From the NCBI GenBank assembly GCA_019022495.1, contig JAFEKR010000010.1:434001-498000 (forward strand): 64,000 nt of DNA, written 5' to 3'. The position numbers and the translations under genes are program-made. Shown in pieces: positions 47,628 to 60,170 of the stretch (the first letter of the stretch is position 1; every line of letters starts with the position of its first letter). Below the pieces are notes generated by a model, which saw only the letters and a list, made by a program, of their open reading frames with translations, ran no database searches and had not been told where the DNA came from. The DNA is from Epichloe hybrida. Its lineage: Eukaryota; Ascomycota; Sordariomycetes; Hypocreales; Clavicipitaceae.

Positions 47628-49022
47628 GGCTTGAGATACGGCGGCACGATCTTGGGCACGGTGCGGATATTGCAACTGGGCTGAATAGAGCAGGGAAAGG
47701 TTTGGCTGGTTCAATCTTCAATTTGAAGGGCTCGTTGAAATCTGTACATGTACTTCAATGGCCGGTGATCAACTTGGGGGTATGGTATGTACTGTACGTA
47801 TGGGACGGACAGTCACATGACGTGCTTACATTCCCGAATCCTAGTAATAAAACGGAGATGAAAAACGCAAACTCCGCCATTGGATGAGGCGACAAATCAC
47901 GACAAAAGAATGGAAAGAAGCCAGTTTGACGCCGATGATTGTTTGATTCGGACGCTTTCCCCCCATGATATGCAATGCAATGAATGCAATGGTATGCAAA
48001 CCCCGCCTTTTGATGATCTAACAGAGTTGGGCATCGCATCGCACCACAATCAAATCGATCGGATGACATAACTGTTCTCGTGGAATGGGACGACAATGTT
48101 AGAAAATCCTCGAGCTGATCCGATGCGAAATGACCGAGCGACGTCGCAAGCATTGAAGGTGACGTCAAGCTCAAAAGCGACAGCAACAGCAACTCGTTAT
48201 TGACGAAGACGTCCTTTTGTCCCAACACTCGAGTCTCTACAATCATATGTATGCATCTGCAGTGCTTGACTAGCTGCCTCCCTGCCCGCGGATCACGACC
48301 AGACACGTCACGTCGGCCCAGCCCAGCCCAGCCCAGCCCAGCCTGACAGTCTCAGCCCGACTGCAGGCGTGCTGTGCTGTCCTGATGCCTACTTCACATG
48401 TTGTCGTCGGCCTTGGTTTGACGGGATTATGCAGGAAGGAGGTTGGCCAACCGGTCCCCTGACCCCCAGACCAGGGGCCCTGTGTCAACTATCCCCGCTC
48501 CTGGCCTGCCCTGTCTCGACGGCATCATCTCCCATTCATCGCCGTCCGTTACTACTGCGCCAACTTCAAAATTCTACATTTCGAAATTCCTTCCAAGTGA
48601 TCATAAACTTTTTGAGTTGATCACCTGTGTTACGCTCGTGCCCTCGGTCGCATGGAGCACAGGCTCTCAGAGACGATGTAAAATCGCAACAACCATCACC
48701 ATGGCATGCTTCATTTGAAAAAAAAAAAAAAAAAAAAAACCTTCACCCCCTTTACCACCGCGACATCTCAGAACACGGCCCAGTTGCCTTCTTTCCCCAG
48801 CCAGCTTCCAATGGATCAGTTATACTCCCCGTGTCGCCTTGGACCACAGCTTCATTGCAAACTCCAACTCCAGATCCCTCCTCGCCACCATACCTACCTC
48901 CTTGGATGAATCAAACAATCAACCATGCACGATACCGTGCAAAAACAACCACACGCTTGTTCCGAACAACGCCTCAATTCGATACAACCGACCCCCTTGA
49001 ATAAAATCAGACCAAAACCACC
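47628..49022. other. Gene-free stretch
   Basis: Promoter region between two divergent genes. It contains a fivefold CCCAG repeat at 48317-48343 and a run of about 22 A at 48718-48740. No gene seen. Confidence 0.5.
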
Positions 49023-49787
49023 ATGGACATCCCCTGGCACCCGTATCCCTACCCAACGGACAAATCCCCCCTAGAAGGCACAACAGCCCAGCACGAGCAA
49101 GAATGGCTCCACGCCGCCCTCACCGACCCAATCTTCGCTCACCCCATCGGCCACAAGGACATAACCGAGGCCACCAAGCTAGCCCTCCTGCAACGCACCT
49201 TCTGGACCCCCCTCACAGCATGGGTCGAAGCACGTCGGGAGATCCTCCCTGGGGGCGAGATCCTCGGCGGCTGGTCCCGCGCCGACATGTACGGCATGAT
49301 GGACTGGTACCGCCTCTGCTTCAACATGACGTCCCGGTACGAGGACGCCGTAGCCGCCCACAAAGACGGCATCTGGCGCACCGTCATCCTCACCTCCCCG
49401 TGGTGGGACTGGCCCGAGTTCGCCCACCTCTACGTCAAGACGGTGCGCGACGCCGACGGCGTGCCACTGCGAGACGCCAACGGGCGGATCCGAAGAGAGA
49501 CGCGGGATCCTTGCGACGACAGGCTCGAGGACGACTTCATGGACCTCTGGGAGGGTGTCGCCAACACCCGTCCCCTGAGGAAGCATCTCTGCGGCAGAGT
49601 CATGCTGCCCGTGGACAGTACAAACACGACCACCTCGGCTGATCCATCGTCGTCGTCGCCGCCGTCGCCGCCGCGGCCAACATCCACCGCGAGGACCACT
49701 GCTGTTGCTATCGCCGCCAAGATCACGGGGAACAGGTCTGGTGTTGGCGTGTCTGGCAGGACGGCTACCCGCCAGGCAGCGAAGTGA
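49023..49787 (+). CDS. Unrecognised single-exon protein
   Basis: 254 residues; the ATG has a good fungal context (ACCACCATGG). The first 190 residues look like a folded, aromatic-rich domain. They contain many Trp residues, including WSRADMYGMMDWYRLCFNM and TSPWWDWPEFAHLYVKTVRD. There is no signal peptide and no membrane segment. The last 60 residues are Ser/Thr/Pro/Arg-rich and probably disordered. The coding strand uses C-ending codons strongly (CTC, ACC, CCC), which supports a real gene rather than chance. I do not recognise a family and see no catalytic motif. The regular use of acidic and aromatic residues hints at a small conserved fungal domain, but this is only an impression. Confidence 0.65.
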   Translation: MDIPWHPYPYPTDKSPLEGTTAQHEQEWLHAALTDPIFAHPIGHKDITEATKLALLQRTFWTPLTAWVEARREILPGGEILGGWSRADMYGMMDWYRLCFNMTSRYEDAVAAHKDGIWRTVILTSPWWDWPEFAHLYVKTVRDADGVPLRDANGRIRRETRDPCDDRLEDDFMDLWEGVANTRPLRKHLCGRVMLPVDSTNTTTSADPSSSSPPSPPRPTSTARTTAVAIAAKITGNRSGVGVSGRTATRQAAK

Positions 49788-49857
49788 TTGTTTCCGTGAG
49801 CCCGCCCAACTACCCAGGTATCCGATCTGTTGCACACTTACCCCAGTACTGCCAAGA

Positions 49858-50290
49858 GCGATGTCTTCTCCTCTTATGATCCTGTCCCTGGTCGCTACTC
49901 CGGTTATCCCCTTGACCTCCTTTTGTTATGACTTCTGCTTCCTTTCCTTGGCCTGCTAAATGATTCCAGCTCTAGGGAACTCTTAGCCAAGTACGCAACC
50001 AAGGTCACCTATAGATTTACATGCTTACCAATAGTCTTGACAATGCTATAAAAAAAGCAGGTACTTAGCCACGAGCTCCCTAAGAGCTAGAATCATTCAG
50101 TAGGCCAAGGAAAGAAAGCAGAAGTTACAACAGAAGGAGTCCAAATGAAAAGCAAGGAAGCCAAGTTTGACTTCTTCTTGCTCTTCATTACATTCTCCCT
50201 ATGCTCCACTAACAGCCTGGTTGACTTCAAGGGCACAACCAGAGTAGACCAAGGACAGGATCACAAGAGGAAGAGACAACGCTTCCTGAC
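49858..50290. repeat. Foldback (long imperfect inverted repeat) element
   Basis: The left arm 49860-49994 pairs with the right arm 50061-50280 around a 66-bp loop. The inner 78 bp of the arms (CTCCTTTTGTTATG... to ...GCCAAGTAC against its reverse complement) differ at about eleven positions, nearly all transitions. The outer parts match again (GATCCTGTCC and the bases around it). The right arm carries about 80 extra bases (roughly 50139-50227) absent from the left. The structure is that of a foldback or MITE-type DNA element, aged by transitions. No target duplication could be identified. Confidence 0.75.
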
Positions 50291-50882
50291 AAGGACCTAC
50301 TTACCTACTACCTACCTACCCATCCGCCTATCCACGTACCCCTTGCTCCCCTTGCTCTCCGAAGGGAGGGCCAGTTGCAGGAGGAAAGGGGGCCAATATA
50401 CCCCCGTTTCTAACTCGCATGGAATGGATGCACATTATGCCTTGGAGATACATTATTGCTGCATTTGAGAATAACATGCTCCATTTGTTGATTTATACCT
50501 ACAGGAACTGAACAGAATCAACCAACACGTCACAGCCATGATGGCCGTGTCTTCGGGGAAAAAAAAAAAATTAAGGATAAAGAGTAGAACTGAATCAACT
50601 ACGCCGCGTCTATCATGCTTTGTAATCTATGCTGAATAAAACAAGTGTTGCATCATGTCGAGTGCAGCGTCCGTGGGCTGCATTGATTCAATGCCACCCG
50701 ATTCTTTCCAAGACATCCAGTCCTCCGACCCTGACATTCCCGAAATTGAGTGAAACTGTTGTCGCTGTAGTCATGTTCCTATTCATATCTTGTACCCAAT
50801 AATTCGAATTCGAATTCGACGCTTCGGCGGTTTAGACATTAACATCATGGTTTCAAAATAGGTTGCCACCACCCCCTTCTCT
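50291..50882. other. 3' flank of the glucosyltransferase gene
   Basis: No gene seen. A CCTACC-rich patch (50296-50335) and a run of 12 A near 50559-50571 are the only features. Confidence 0.5.
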
Positions 50883-53800
50883 TTATGCCTTGGCCACTTT
50901 CCTTCCTAGGCTCTTCTGTTCACTCAAGCCCACGCCACCGAGCCCCTCGCTAAGTTTCTTGGTCACCATGTCCGGGTCCGGCTCGTCGGATCCTACGAAT
51001 GTCCAGCTCTCTTCCGTCTCGTCGTCTTCCTCGGCATCTGGTTGGTCGTTGGGGACCATCTTGCGCTTGATCAGGCTCTTTGCGTATTCGAGATCGCGAT
51101 AAATGTTTTGAATAGCAGTTTCGACGCCTTTGTCCTGTGTTCCACGACCACATGTCAGCATCACTTTCTTCGCCAAGCACTGGAGGCTGTCGTCCATTGA
51201 AAAATTTGGTCGATACATACCTTGCGAATCTGCTCTCCCAAAACACGGGCCTTGGCGATCATGCGCTCGTTTCGAGTAGCCTGCCATAACGCTCTGCCAA
51301 AGCTGTTGGAGCCCCATCGCTTCAAGCCTACTCCTACACCAAGGTCTTCGACGCGACTGGCAAAGAAGAACTGATCGCCAAAAAATGGTCGAATAATGGT
51401 GGGGAGTCCAGCCCTCAGACTGGCACCCGTTGTGCCCGAGCCACCATGATGGGCTGCCGCGTCAATCTGGTTGAAAAGCCAATCGTGCGGCGCAGAATTG
51501 ATGACCATGATTTCGGCAGGCATCTCTGGCTCGTCTGGGCGCGGTTTAGCCGGATCCTCTTTCGGCGAGATGCGATCCGACCATCCCTTGGACAGGATGC
51601 ATCTAACGTCGGCTTTCAGCACGGCATCAATGACCTCTTGCGTCATTTTGGCCGGGTCCTTCACAATAATCGAACCGAAACCGACATACACGAGCTTCTT
51701 GCCGTCATCCCTCGCCTTCTTGATAAAATCAGAGAGCGCTTTTGGAGGTTCGTATTCGTCACCCTCGTCCAAGAACCAATACCCAGTGACTCTGATCCAG
51801 TCCGAGAAGTCAAGAGGCGGGGCGACGACACTGGGGCTGAAGTTGTAGAGGAATGGCACCTTGTTGGGTTGCATCTTCTCCAAGCTTGTGTTGGGCAGGC
51901 CAAGCGTCTTGTTGCGCCAGCGATTGATTTGCTGCGCGGTCGCCTTCCAAAATATGTTATCAAACATGACATATGTCATGTAATTGTACGCTCCACCCAT
52001 CTTATGCTCAGGCATGATGAAAGCATGTGGGTAAGCGCGGGTTCTGGTCCAGGGCATGGTGAAAGCCCTAAAGTAAGGAATGCCGAGCCTTTCCGCGACG
52101 TGAATACCAGCCATCGCAGATGGAGACTCGATCAAGAGTTCTGATCCCTCACATGCTGTATAGGCTGAGTCGAGCAGCTCGTCCAGCCAGCCACGGAAGG
52201 CAGAGCTGGCTTCACGAAGAAATGAGAGCGTGAAAGTGCCATTCTCAATGCACAAGCGCATGAGCTCGCTTGGGTCCCCCTCGACCTTCCTGAAGTCGAT
52301 TCCGTGAGACTCGATCCAGTCCTGGAACTCGGCGTGCGTGGCGATGCGAGGCTTGTGTCCTTCAGCCAGCAAGCCTTTGCAGAGTGAAATGTACGGCTGC
52401 ACGTCACCCCTGGAACCAATCGTTAGGCATGTGATCCGCATGGATTGTGGGGGCTTGAAGTTAAGAAATGAGCCATCCGTCTCGTCCATGAGTATAGTCG
52501 GCGCGTTGGGCTGCGATTCGGCTTCTTGCGGTGGCAGGATTTCATGCTGGGGATACTCTTCCTGTCTTGCAGATTTCAGGGCATCTCTTTCAGCCATGGC
52601 TGCTTCCTGTTCCTCCTTCTCCTCTTGATGCAGAATCCCCGATTCTCTGAGATATCGACATGTTTCCAGACTTTGTAGCAAAGTCACCGTACAGTCATCG
52701 CGGACATCCACCTGACTAAACTCAAAAAAAAGCTCCTCGTGACGACGAATTACAACTGTAAGTCCAGAGTATCCCAGACGGAAACCTTTCTCCTTGTGAG
52801 CAGTTTCGATGTCTTTCAGGGGCAGAATCAGCTTGGTTCTCGTGCCAGGCAAGAGACTGCGGAAACAAAACGACCTGTCGCTAATGTAGATCTTGCCGTA
52901 CAGAGGCAAAACCCGAATGATGCAGCCGAAATACGTAGCTTGAAGTCTTTCCGTTGCGGGCAATGCAAAGTGAGCACGGAAACGTTCCATTGAAGTTTGA
53001 ACTTTTCCATCAGAATCCTCTTCCAGCTCGTCTTCGTCTGGCCGAAGCCCCGCAGGCTCACCGTAATGTTTCCGGCCACCCTTCCACATACCCGACACCT
53101 TCTCGACATACCCCATGGATTCCGTTGCTAGAAGTGAGCTCATGCGCTTACCGGTCTTGTTCAGGTAGTCTGCGAAAGCGCCGGCACGCTGGAGGGGATA
53201 AGAGCCCATTTTGGTGATGCTCTGAAGTGTCGGAGTAGCGGGGACTGCGGGCTGCCGCGCGTTTTTCACGTGATACCCCAGCTGGCTGATGTGTCCCGTG
53301 GTTGCTGCGTGCTGAGCAGGAAGCGAAGCGCCAGGAAGAGACGGCTCGGACTCCCTTGGCAAATCATCGCCCTTGTCATCCGCGGACTGGCTTGATGCAT
53401 CAGATCGACGCATGGTAGGACTGTGGAAAACTTCACTGCCCTGAAGTATTTGACTCGCTGATGGATCTTCGGTAGCAACAGATATTGTCAGGTTGGAAAA
53501 GCTGGGATCCTCGGTAGACGACTGCAGGTTGGAATCAGAGGACTCCAAGCCTTGCTTAGGACCCTTCTCCTCCACACGACGAGTGCTTTGGGTTCTGCGG
53601 TGTCCGCTGAAACTCCTCCTAGGACTTTGCTCTCGTATCATACTTGAAACCTCGTGGCTCCGTCTACCCATCTGACGCAAAGCATCCATGCTGGGTCGAG
53701 ACGAACATTCCACACTAGCCCGTGGACTAGGGCCAGTTGCGTGCGGTGACATGGGCGCCAAAGTAGCTTTGACAGGCTCAGGGAGTTTTGGCGTGCGACT

Positions 53801-55549
53801 TTTGTCGACCTGGAGGCTGTGGCGCGCTGATGACTGTGATGGCAGAGGTGAGGTCTGACGGGAGATGTGCTCGCTCTTCATGCCCTGCTCTTCATCATAG
53901 TGCAGGTGCCCTTCTTCTGCGACAAGCTTTCCAGCGGTCCTGCTGTTCGATGAAGCGCCGTCTACGAGTATCTTGAGAACATTGATGGCCTCCTTACCAA
54001 AGTTGAAGAAGGAAAAGAAATACTGCGCGAAAGAAGATTAGTCAAGTCTTGTTAGGATCAGCCAACTCTGTCCATGTCAGGGTGTACGTACCTCATCGAT
54101 CGCATAGGTCTCGTCGTTGTCAATGACTCGGATTTTGCATGTGTCAGAAAATTCAATCATCTGCGTCTCCTCCACGTCGATTATATTGTTGATGGGAAGT
54201 GATATCTTGACGCTGTCGCCTTCGTTGTGACTCCGAAAAATGACTCGCTGGAGGCTCTTGACCCATTCCTTTGCACTTGGAGCACTGTCGGCCTTGAAAT
54301 TGTAGGTTCGATGACTGGTGACCACGTTGAACTGCAGACCATCCTTGTCCTTGTCAACAACGTTGGCTGAAATACCGAATCTGAGATCAATTTGTCCGTG
54401 CGGAAAGTAAAGATTTGTCGAGTCTCGGTAGTATGATAGCACATCACCCTTCAAACGAAACCAGTATCTATGATACTTTGGGTTCCGCTTGCCGCTCTTG
54501 GACATATAACCGGACTTGGCCACGGTATTCTATGAAATGGTCAGCCAGCTGTCTAGTGATTCGACAAAGACTTGGGACCGAACGCACGGCTTTCTTTGGG
54601 AGGTAGGCGTAGAAGCAGACATGTTTGGCTGTGATATACAGAAAGCCTTGGAGGAGCACGCTTTGCAGTAACCAGCAAGGATATTCTAGAAACAAGGGCG
54701 TCATGGTAAGTCAAACGATGTCACATTAGTGTCTTCCGGAAACCGATGTCAGGACGCACCTTCTATGACTTGTTCTGGCTCGTCAAATTCGAATATCTCC
54801 ATGAGCCGCTTAACCAACGCCGAAGACTCGTCGCCATCGTCACTTGCTGCGATATCGCTAGATCGCCTCTCCATGTCGAAGCTGGGTCTTGCGGTCATTT
54901 CAGCTCTGGCCTGGAGCATGCGGCTCATTACAGGGGCTGATCGGTCATCCTCCCCGTCGAGAACTACGGCTGGTGGTTGGGAGTCCTCGATGGACTCGTT
55001 TGCATTGTTCGAGGACTCCAATGGCGGAGCAGATAGTTGACCTGATTCGCGCTTCTTGCTTTTACGTTTTGGAAGAGTGGAAAGAGATTTAAGCAGTCTG
55101 TGTCCAGATGATAGCTTCTTGTTGTGCCCACGTCTCTCGTCCTTGGCTCGGGGCGGGAATATAACGGTTTGGGAGAGGTCTCGACTCCCGGATCCCTCCG
55201 CATTTTCCCCATCTTCTTCGTCGCTGCTGCCGTCGTCGAAGCGTGTGTTGAAATCAATCCGAGACCCTGCCGCAGCTATAAGACCGAAAATGCTTTGATT
55301 CATATTGACAGACACTGCTCGGCCACGTCGGGAAACGATGTCATTCGGCGAGTCCTCGTCGTCACTATCGCTTTGCTTCAGAGGTTCTGGCATATCAAGG
55401 GTGGCGCCTGTGGGATCATCGGGTTTCTTCTTCTGGAGCTTTCGACTGACTCGTCTCCGAGTGCTGTTGCTGCGTCCGTCGGCACGGGTCAGTTTGCGGT
55501 CTTCAGCATCCCCGTCGCCGTTTAGCGACAAAGACGGGAAGCTGTCCAT
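50883..55549 (-). CDS. ATG26: Sterol 3-beta-glucosyltransferase (ATG26 / UGT51 type)
   Basis: Five exons (55549-54760, 54685-54588, 54529-54092, 54022-51221, 51134-50883) give 1,459 residues. The enzyme transfers glucose from UDP-glucose to ergosterol at membranes; in some fungi it also supports peroxisome turnover. Order of parts: a disordered N-terminus; the first GRAM half ([20 protein letters not shown], from about residue 264); a PH domain (about 297-400, [19 protein letters not shown]); the rest of GRAM; a long disordered linker; a second GRAM (about 790-830, [20 protein letters not shown]); the glycosyltransferase N-domain (about 970, [20 protein letters not shown]); and the UDP-sugar site [20 protein letters not shown] (about 1298). 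The C-terminus is acidic. The length is at the upper end for the family. Confidence 0.96.
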
Positions 55550-57389
55550 GCTAAATAGGATACTGGGAGGCGGGGGGGGGGGAGGGGGGAAATTGGGTTC
55601 GAGCTGGATCTGCGGATAGAAAGTAAGACGTAATAAGGTTCAGATATGCTGCTACTTCGTGCTGGTGCTCAAAAGGTAGCCTGACTGCGCTGTGACGCAG
55701 CGGAAAGCCGGCGTTGAGCAACGTCCAAGGCGATGAGATGATGCACAAAGAGAAGGGACCAGTCTATGGAGACTGCAATATGCCCAGGTCTGTGGACGCA
55801 ACGGCAAACGCAGCTCCCCTCAAGCGCGAGGATGGAGAGGACTGATGAGTGCGAAGACGGAGAATGATGATGAAGGCTACGTCGGGATCATGGCTCGCCC
55901 AGGACCGACCCAGGACCCAGGACCCCAGCCCAAGCTTGTTGCCTGGCATGTCGCGGCTAGCCTAGCGGCCGGCCTGGATGGGCTGGACGTGCATGTGGAG
56001 TGGAGGGAGAATGGAGCTATTACGGAGTAGTAGATGCCATCAGACATGCAGCCAGTAATAGGGAGGCCCCAATCTGCTGAGAACGACCATCTGGCAGGTG
56101 CTACGAGCAGGTGTTATGAATGAACTGTTGTTACCGTGGTCCCATGGCTACAGTATTTTTGTGAGGGAAAGCGCGGGGCGGCAGGGGTCCAATCTGATGC
56201 CCGAGTGAGAGTGGAGCAGAGACCTCACTAGGGCAAGTGGGCTGTGCCTTCTCACAAGGCCGCGCCGTATCTTGCTTAATTAATCCGTACTGTTCTCAAA
56301 ATCAGACATGAAAACATTTGTTGATGTACATCCTGGGCTGAAGCCTAACGCACATAAGGAACCTGCATCTGGCTCGGCTAGCAAGAAAATCGAACGAGCG
56401 TTGGAGCAGTTCCTCGCACTGACACCCTGCACTGCCACTTATCGCCAGGTCACATGCAGCAGGAGCTTGTGGTCAGTCAGATCAGATCAGAAGGTTAGAA
56501 GGGGCGGCATGACTAGGCCTAGTGAGCGACAGCCAGAGAGAAAGGTAGAGAAGTCGTTATTAATACCGACGGGAAGGAGGGAGACGGGAAGGAAGGAGGG
56601 GGGGCGGTGACGAGGGGCGGTGACGAGGGGCAAATCATCATCAACTAGACTCAAGCATGCTGCAGTAATCAGGTGCTGGCTGCCATTTCCCGCCCGCCAA
56701 TTGCTTCTCGACATTCGCACTTGTCGACATCCAGCCGGATCAGATTGTGCACATCTGCATGCGTCATATTCGAATCAAGGCCAAATGATGACGAATCAGT
56801 GGTATACGGAGTACGAGGTACAGAATAACAATATAAATCGCCACCCGCAACTGTACTCCTTGTCCAGGTTTGGTCTAGCAGACGCGGCAAAGTCGGGCGG
56901 CAAAGTCGGGCGGCAAAGTCGGGTGGTTCGCCGTGTTGAGGATACAAATACAAATGATATTTCAGAGGTGCAAAGACTGGAGATTTTAGAGACCAAGGAC
57001 AAAACGGGACTGAAAGAGGAAAATATCCGGGGTTGATTAGCCCAAGAGCAGAGAAGCGCTTTACGATTTGCCGACAAATCAAACCGTGAGTCACGGATCT
57101 CGCAGTGTCGACGGGTCTGCGCTGTCCGTCGATCCAACCTTCCGCGTTAATCCTGTGAAAACCCAATGTTTACAGGAAACGTAGGGCTTCAAAACACCCA
57201 TCAAACCCCGTCCAAGTCCAAGTCTCGACTCCAGTCACTTACCACCTTATCTGACTCTCTCGGAAGTTGCATCTATCTCATTTACTCGTCTGCTTCACCT
57301 GTCTGCTCTGCAGCTCTGCAGCTCAGTGTACATAGGAACACGGAATACACCAGCCGGCCTCGTTACCCACATACCACAAGACGACCACC
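55550..57389. other. Gene-free stretch between divergent genes
   Basis: Promoters of the glucosyltransferase (minus) and GNA1 (plus). It contains a G-run at 55571-55587 close to the glucosyltransferase start, a duplicated 14-bp GGTGACGAGGGGCG at about 56605-56632, and a 15-bp unit GCGGCAAAGTCGGGC repeated three times at about 56883-56927. No gene seen. Confidence 0.5.
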
Positions 57390-58010
57390 ATGGCGCCGCT
57401 CTTTCCCCCGTCTCTCATCTCGGAAGATGTCTCCTCTTCCATGCCCCAAGGATACACCATCCGGCCTCTCGAAAAGAAAGACTACGCCAAGGGTTTTTTG
57501 ACATGCCTGCACGATCTAACCTGGACCGGCGACCAAACAGCAGATGAATTCGGCACCCGCTACGACGAGATAGACACCCAAGGCAAGGGCCCCCACTATT
57601 ACATCGTCATCGAGCATCATGGCCGTATCGTGGGGACCGGTGCCGTCATTATCGAAAAGAAATTGTAAGCCAGAACGTTCATGCTGAGAATTCTCGTGGT
57701 CCGATCTGTATGGACGGCCACCTCATAAAGGCCAACAAGAACCATTCAAGTGGAACCGAGACTAACAGTATTCAGCATCTGGAACCGCGCACTGGTAGGC
57801 CACGTGGAGGAAATCTGCATCTCAAAGGACCATCAGTCCAAAGGTCTTGGCCTGAAGATGATGAATGCTCTCGACAGTGTTGCCAAGAAAGCCGGGTGTA
57901 TTAAGAGCTTGCTCAACTGTGACCCTGCCAAGAGCGGCTTCTACGTCAAGTGCGGGTATACTCATACTGGGATGGAGATGCAACACTCGTTCAAGGAGCG
58001 CGAGCTGTGA
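57390..58010 (+). CDS. GNA1: Glucosamine-6-phosphate N-acetyltransferase
   Basis: Two exons (57390-57664 and 57776-58010) give 169 residues, close to the 159 of the yeast enzyme. It acetylates glucosamine-6-phosphate with acetyl-CoA in the route to UDP-GlcNAc, which feeds chitin and glycan synthesis. GNAT features are visible: GYTIRPLEKKDYAKGF at the start of the fold, the substrate strand HYYIVIEHHGRIVGTGAVIIEKK, the acetyl-CoA loop SKDHQSKGLGLKMMNAL, and the C-terminal LLNCDPAKSGFYVKCGY found in GNA1 enzymes. There is no targeting sequence, so it is cytosolic. The context ACCACCATGG supports the start. Confidence 0.95.
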
Positions 58011-58613
58011 GGAGAGTTCTTGGAACCGGAGAGATGAACTTAATACGCAGAGTTGCTCGACATGAGCGAAAGTGGCTTCTTTCCCCGCGCTGGCCACGAT
58101 GAGCACAGAAGAGGAAGGGACATGCAGAAATCGTTCAAGTTCAATACTAGACAGTGTGGAATACTCGTGCTACGCCCCGCCTTACATTAGTGCTATGCAG
58201 ACTGCCCTTGAGATATTGAGCTCGGAAGGCGAATTCAGACCAGCCGTCCCCTTTCTCTGCCTGTCGCCGAGACCGCCGTTGTTCCCAGTCGCTCGGCTGG
58301 TGATAGCGCTGGATCACCACGGGTTCACTGGACTGCCAGCTGGAGGAGAACGCCGACCGGTTGAGGGTTTGAAAGTTTGTTGGCGGAATCGTCTTGTACC
58401 TTATCCTAAGAGAGTTTCTTACCTATGCGGGATGGTCCAGAGAGTTATGTACATGGTTGCTCCTCCTGAGTTCCTTCTGTTTCCATACATGTACTTCATG
58501 TATTTCTCGCCAAGATGTGGGTGATTTCAATCCCCAAACTTCATCTGCCCACGTCGGTGCCAACGGGCGACCCAAGAAAGGAACAGATATCCCATCATCC
58601 ACCGTGATAGTGT
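58011..58613. other. Gene-free stretch downstream of GNA1
   Basis: About 600 bp separate the GNA1 stop codon from the decayed monooxygenase. Open frames here (58072-58524) have no recognisable protein features. No repeat or RNA gene is seen. Confidence 0.5.
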
Positions 58614-60170
58614 TCATTGCCTATCGACTTTCCCGCGACCAGCTAGTCCACGCATAGTCAGAGCTGCTGGTGCTCGAACGAAGGACCACCCGCCATACAC
58701 CACAGGCCACTCTGCGCGATCGGATCGCTCCTTTGAGATGCATTTTCGGGGGTCTGGGACTGTCGCGAGCAGCGAGCCGATGGGACGACTGGAATGCTCA
58801 CGGCGGCGAGATGGAGCACCAACCCTCTGTTTCAACTTGCCCAGGTCCAGCCGAGTCTCCTCGTCCCGGCCGGTCATGATGACTCCCGTCCCCATGCTCG
58901 ATTCCGCGATGCGATGCGCTGCGTCCGGGGTCGGCGGACCTCGTCGTACAACCCGCAGAGCAACGACGGCTTCTGCGGGAGTCCCGGAGCGGCCGAGCAG
59001 AGTCGACAGGACGAGACTGTCTTCCAGGGACATGCCGCAGCCGGAACCCTGCCACGGGATAGTGGCGTGGGCGGCATCGCCTACGAGGCAGATGGGGCCG
59101 GAGACGTATGTACGAGCCGGCGGATGGTCCCAAAGATACATGGCCGGCTGCTGCGGTTGGGAGCAAAGGAGCTGTTGATGTTGTTGTTGGTGGTGATGTT
59201 GTTGTTGTTGACAATCGGCATTAGCAACATCAACGTCGTCCGAAGACGGTCGGCATTCCACCCAAACAAGTCACATACGATTACGGACAACATACCTCAT
59301 TCACCGCCCTGTTCAAGTGAGGCGGCCAGTCCTTGTACAGAGTCTTGATTTCTTTGGCGGGTACCATCCGATGCCACTTGTCAGATGCGTCGCCAGGCTT
59401 GTCCTACGCACAGATGACGAACTGCACCAGTGCACCTTGGTCCAAGACGTTATGCAGCAGATACGTGGCGTCGCCAATCCACATGTGTTCATGTGTTCAC
59501 GGGCATCCTCGACATCAACCAGGCCCTCGCCCTCGCCGAAGCTCGATCTGGCATCCGCGTAGAGCTTCAAAGCCATGACGGCCCACCAGCCAGAGTTTCT
59601 CGGGTTCGCAGCCGCGTCGTCTTCACCGAGGACCATCCTGCGCACCGTGCTGTGGATGCCATCGGCACCGACGAGGACATCACAACTCGTGAGTGGTGCC
59701 ATCCGCGAAGTGCAGCGTGACAGGTCCGTCCTCCTGTGCTGCTCTCTCCACACGCGCCAGTATCCTCGACGCATGCATTCGCTCTGGAGGGACGCCACCG
59801 AGGAGTTCTCGCAGAACAGCAGCGCGGTGCACGATGCTCGTCAAGCGCCGCCGGCCGTGCGGATGTCTATCCGTGTCCTCGTCAATCATCTTGTTCCGTC
59901 CTTCGCCCTGGGCGAGCATGAAACGCAAGCCCCATTGGGCCACGGTGCCTGCACGCTCAAGACATCGGGCGGCCGAGGAGCCGAGGAGCCGATGAGACCA
60001 AGAGCATCGAGGCCATTTAGAGTCACCCCGATGGCGGCACCGGCTTCCTTGAACTCGGCGGCCGACTCGAAGATGTGCACGTCCAGGTGAGGGTGGTTGA
60101 GCAGGGCGTGCAGGAGACAGGCGCCGGCCAGACCTTCTCCTAGAATGGCGACTCGGATTGATGAAGACAT
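58614..60170 (-). pseudogene. Broken FAD-dependent monooxygenase (salicylate hydroxylase-like)
   Basis: The start codon (60170) opens a good Rossmann segment (VAILGEGLAGACLLHALL). The dinucleotide-binding DVLVGADGIHSTVRR and the second FAD motif CLVGDAAHATIPWQGSGCGM also survive, but in different frames. Breaks seen: an 8-bp tandem duplication at 59973-59988; an extra base at about 59680-59692 next to a stop; a second 8-bp tandem duplication at 59483-59498; an in-frame stop (TAG) at 59404-59406; a shift before the RRPRTQRI segment; and a 5-bp duplication at 58906-58915 that restores frame. A His/Gln-rich codon run at about 59155-59215 may be part of an intron. The enzyme class hydroxylates aromatic or other substrates with NAD(P)H. 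As it stands no complete protein can be made. Confidence 0.85.
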
